Below, piece by piece: positions 61,250-64,000 of a stretch of 64,000 nucleotides of DNA (position 1 is its first letter; each line of letters starts with the position of its first letter). The stretch is from Mycoplasmoidaceae bacterium (lineage in GTDB: Bacteria > Bacillota_I > Bacilli_A > Mycoplasmatales > Mycoplasmoidaceae): the NCBI GenBank assembly GCA_024427105.1, contig JAKSVR010000001.1, positions 1 through 64,000 of the forward strand, written 5' to 3'. The position numbers and the translations under genes were made by a program. The notes under the pieces are model-generated. The model did no database searches, had not been told where the DNA came from, and saw only the letters and a program-made list of their open reading frames with translations.

Positions 61250-63544
61250 CTATGTATATCAGTAGTAGGATTTACCAGGGTTTGGAGTGTCTTCAAATCC
61301 TGTACATGCACAATCATGAAACATATTTGTTACAGCATTCTTTGGGATGCCGCCTTCACCTGGACAGGTAAAAATATAACCTTCATCTTCAGTTTTTGTG
61401 TCTTGTTGTTTAATTTTTAAAGAAGTACAGCCATCAAACATTTTATAATAGCATTCCTCAGCAAGGGTAGTAGCAGGAAGATTAGGCACAGTAGTTAAAT
61501 TCTTGCAATCTTTAAACATATTATCATAGCATCCTTGAGCAAGATTATTTCATGGCAAATAATTACTTGGGACAGTAGAGAAATTCAATCCAGCATTTAA
61601 TCCTGAAAAACAATATGATTTTAATACAAATTTACTACTGTCAGGTAATGTGTATGGTTCATTACCATCATATACCCCACTAAACATATCCAATGCTCAG
61701 TTCTCACCATAGTTAATAATCGGTTTATTAAACACATTGTTAACAAATCAATTTTTATCAACTGACAATGAAGTACAACCATGAAACATACTATGATAGC
61801 ATTGTGGGAAAAGCATTTGTGCATTTAAATTGGGCGTTGTAGTTAATGAAGTACAATCATAAAACATAGAATCGTAGCAATTATAATAAAGAATCTGAGC
61901 CGGTAGTTCTGGTGGTGTTTCTAATGCTGTACATCCGTGAAACATATGACCATAACAATTAGAGTCAAGTGATGTAGCAGGTAGTTGCGGTGCTGTTGTC
62001 AATGAAGTACAACCTTCAAACATATTAGAATAACAGTCCCACTGAACTTGGTCTGCTGGAAGTATTGTTGGTGCAGTCTTTAACTTAGAACAGTTTGCAA
62101 ACATCCCGGAATAGCATTTGTCATCAACTCTTACTGCTGGAAGGTCTGGTGCTGTAGTTAAAGAATTACAACCAGCAAACATATTATAATAAATATATCT
62201 ATAAACATTGTTAGCAGCGAGAGCTGGTGCAGTAGTTAAAGAATTACAACCAGCAAACATTGATAAATAACATCCTTCAGCCAAACTAGTAGCTGGAAGT
62301 TCAGGTGCAGTAGTTAATGAATCACAATCAGCAAACATTCCTTGATAACAATAGTCATCTAATTCCATTGTAGGAAGATCTGGAGCAGAAACTAATGAAT
62401 CACAATCATTAAACAAATTGTTAAAACAAAAGCCTGTTAATGGGTTATAGGCAATCATACTATTAACATTGCCACTAGCTTTGATTTTGCCACTCATTGA
62501 AAAAGTAAATCAATTTCATTGTTCGGAAAGTGATGACGCTGTATTGCGAACTCATATACTATCACCGTTATTAAGTGGTATTGGTTCGCCATCTCAATCT
62601 TGCCAATCATTACCATAAAGCTCAGTAGAATATTGAATATGAATATTTGTTAGCACAGTTTTATCATAATTAAAACCAACAGTAGAACCATCTTCAACTG
62701 CAGTAAAACATAGTGGACTAGAATCTAGGACAGTTACCTCACACTGTGCAATTAATTCAGAACCATCAGTTGTACTAGCTGTTATAATTGCACTTCCTTT
62801 TTTGTTTGGCGTAAGCCAACCTTCTTTATCAATTTCTACAATCTCATCATCAGAAGAATTTCAATTAACGTTTGTATAGGTTACATCATCCGGAAGAATT
62901 TTATATGTTAATTGTTTTTCAAAACCAAAATATAAATTAGTTTTTGCTCCTTGAACTATAGATATGCTTTCTGCTCTAGTATAGACAATTAAATTACATT
63001 CATCAAATAAACCACCATCATCAGTTCTAATAATAATTGTTGTACTACCACTTTTTTTAGGTCTAATTGTCCCGTCAGGGTCAACGGTTGCAATTGTTTC
63101 ATCGCCAACTATTCATGTAACACCTTTATTGGTTGCATTGTCTGGTAAAATTTCATATTCTACTTTTATAGTTTCTTCAACATTTCTTCAGCATTGAATT
63201 GTTTCTTGTAAAATGTTTACACTAGTGACGTGAATAAAACTCTCTTCCCACTTAGCATACAAGGTAAGTTCTGCAGTTACAGGTGTGCTAAAATCATATT
63301 CACTAGATAATTCTTCATCACTATATCAACCAACAAAATTATATTCAGGCTTAGTTGGATCATCTGGTTTTGCTATAGGTTGTCCAACTTCTATTTCAAC
63401 ATCAGGTATTTCTGACCCACCATTAGTTTGAAAATGGACAAAAACCTTACTAATAGGTTGATTTTTTTTGCAACTAACCATAGCCATCATAGGTATGGTA
63501 GATGCTACTAATATGCTAGGTATTAGAATATGTATTTTTCTCAT
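61250..63544 (-). CDS. Large BspA-like LRR lipoprotein, member 4
   Basis: 764 residues. Signal MRKIHILIPSILVASTIPM with MVSC lipobox (Cys25). An InlB-type repeat (VHFQTNGGSEIPDVEIEVG ... FVGWYSDEE) is followed by two Big_2-like domains (ATVDPDGTIRPKKSGSTTI; VEIDKEGWLTPNKKGSAII). Then come at least nine 26-residue LRR units, very regular: for example CYLSMFAGCNSLTTAPAL, YYNMFAGCNSLTTAPDL, CYSNMFEGCTSLTTAPQL and CYGHMFHGCTALETPPEL. After the insert and two further units, the shared cap ends PGKSYYWYT. Paired cysteines at the same place in each turn would stack along the solenoid. Confidence 0.85.
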
Positions 63545-63583
63545 ATATAAAACCTCTTACCTTTATTATAGAATAATAAAAAT

Positions 63584-63613
63584 ATAGTGGTAACCACAAT
63601 CGGTTACCACTAG
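63584..63613 (-). terminator. Intrinsic terminator of BspA-like member 5
   Basis: AGTGGTAACC, loop, GGTTACCACT, then TATATTTTTATT on the - strand; nearly identical to the one at 61199-61230, as are the bases up to the stop codon. Confidence 0.78.
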
Positions 63614-63633
63614 TTAATACTTTAAACTATTTA

Positions 63634-64000
63634 CTATGTATATCAGTAGTAGGATTTGCCATTTTCTGGTGTGTCATGAAAACCTTCGAGATTACAACCC
63701 GTGAACATATCATCGCATTGCCACATATTTGGACAAGTAAAGATAAAGCCTTCATCGATTGTTTTTGTGTCCTGCTGTCTAATTTTTAATGAATGACACT
63801 CCACAAACATCCCATCATAGCATTTTTCAGGGAGGATAGTTGCTGGTAGTTCTGGTGCAGTAGTTAAAGAAGTACAACTAGCAAACATATCATGGTAGCA
63901 TTTTGCAGCAAGGTTAGTTGCTGGAAGTTTTGGAGTAGTAGTCAAAGCACCACAGGCATAAAACATCCCATCATAGCATTCTTCTGCAAGTGTAGTAGCC
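63634..64000 (-). CDS. BspA-like LRR lipoprotein, member 5 (C-terminal part)
   Basis: 122 codons; the gene continues past the window end. LRR units CYDGMFYACGALTTTPKL, CYHDMFASCTSLTTAPEL and CYDGMFVECHSLKIRQQD, then the shared cap IDEGFIFTCP ... NGKSYYWYT. The last 70 bases of the gene and its terminator match member 4 almost exactly. Confidence 0.82.

Noticed and set aside
61800..62500. Regular repeats might be a CRISPR array.
   Set aside because: The unit is 78 bases, always in frame, and codes for LRR turns; there are no unique spacers and no cas1/cas2.
1..64000. Insertion sequences, integrases or prophage genes.
   Set aside because: I found no transposase, recombinase or structural phage gene in any frame, in spite of the island-like region.
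1..64000. Ribosomal RNA genes or a replication origin.
   Set aside because: No rRNA-like sequence, dnaA/dnaN gene or DnaA-box cluster was seen.

Overview
This window comes from a Mollicute (mycoplasma-type) chromosome. The DNA is AT-rich, TGA is read as tryptophan inside almost every gene, and a tRNA-Trp with anticodon UCA is present. Lipoproteins replace normal secreted proteins, many -10 boxes sit only 6 bases before the ATG, and gene content is mycoplasma-like (fused pst permease, PTS sugar uptake, DUF2779 protein). Some genes suggest an anaerobic, host- or microbiota-associated life: a desulfoferrodoxin-type superoxide reductase, a methionine gamma-lyase, glycan-directed lipoproteins and a large family of BspA-like leucine-rich-repeat lipoproteins. 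I cannot name the species from sequence alone.

Layout. 1-14.9 kb is a core block on the + strand: obgE, nadE, methionine gamma-lyase, the phosphate transporter (pstS, fused pstCA, pstB, a SemiSWEET-like protein, phoU), an RNase J-like and an FtsK-like protein that both lack catalytic residues, a choline kinase-like gene, a coaX-like gene, a small lipoprotein and tRNA-Trp. 15-21 kb (- strand) holds three LRR surface proteins with InlB/Big-type domains, a small membrane protein and a nucleoside-hydrolase lipoprotein. 21-31.3 kb is carbon metabolism: a beta-propeller glycosidase-like lipoprotein overlapping pgi, then tpiA, crr, ptsG, fruA, nagB-nagA and tRNA-Gln(CUG). 31.4-40.4 kb is mixed: a SWIB-domain protein, dCMP deaminase, a GxGYxYP lipoprotein, a two-PQ-loop transporter under a TPP riboswitch, a CBM9-like lipoprotein, a DUF2779/Cas4-like protein, a RelB-like antitoxin with a repeated operator, and desulfoferrodoxin.

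40.6-55.5 kb looks like a defence island. It has a PD-(D/E)XK-like protein, two near-identical Xre regulators, a 1489-residue SMEK-STAND NTPase (Avs-like), a GIY-YIG/DUF5655 protein, an EcoRI-family adenine methyltransferase overlapping a DUF262-HNH nuclease, a NERD protein, a frameshifted DUF262-DUF1524 (GmrSD-like) gene and a Pif1-like helicase.

55.6-64 kb is a tandem family of BspA-like lipoproteins (five members, the last cut by the window end). They are separated by duplicated fragments of the helicase 5' end that fold into terminator-like hairpins.

How the genes fit together: the PTS systems, pgi, tpiA and nagBA feed sugar and amino-sugar phosphates into glycolysis, and the surface glycosidase, CBM and GxGYxYP lipoproteins could supply those sugars. 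The pst-phoU block imports phosphate. The riboswitch points to import of thiamine or a precursor. The island plausibly protects against phage or plasmids, and the repeat-rich lipoproteins plausibly mediate adhesion and antigenic variation.
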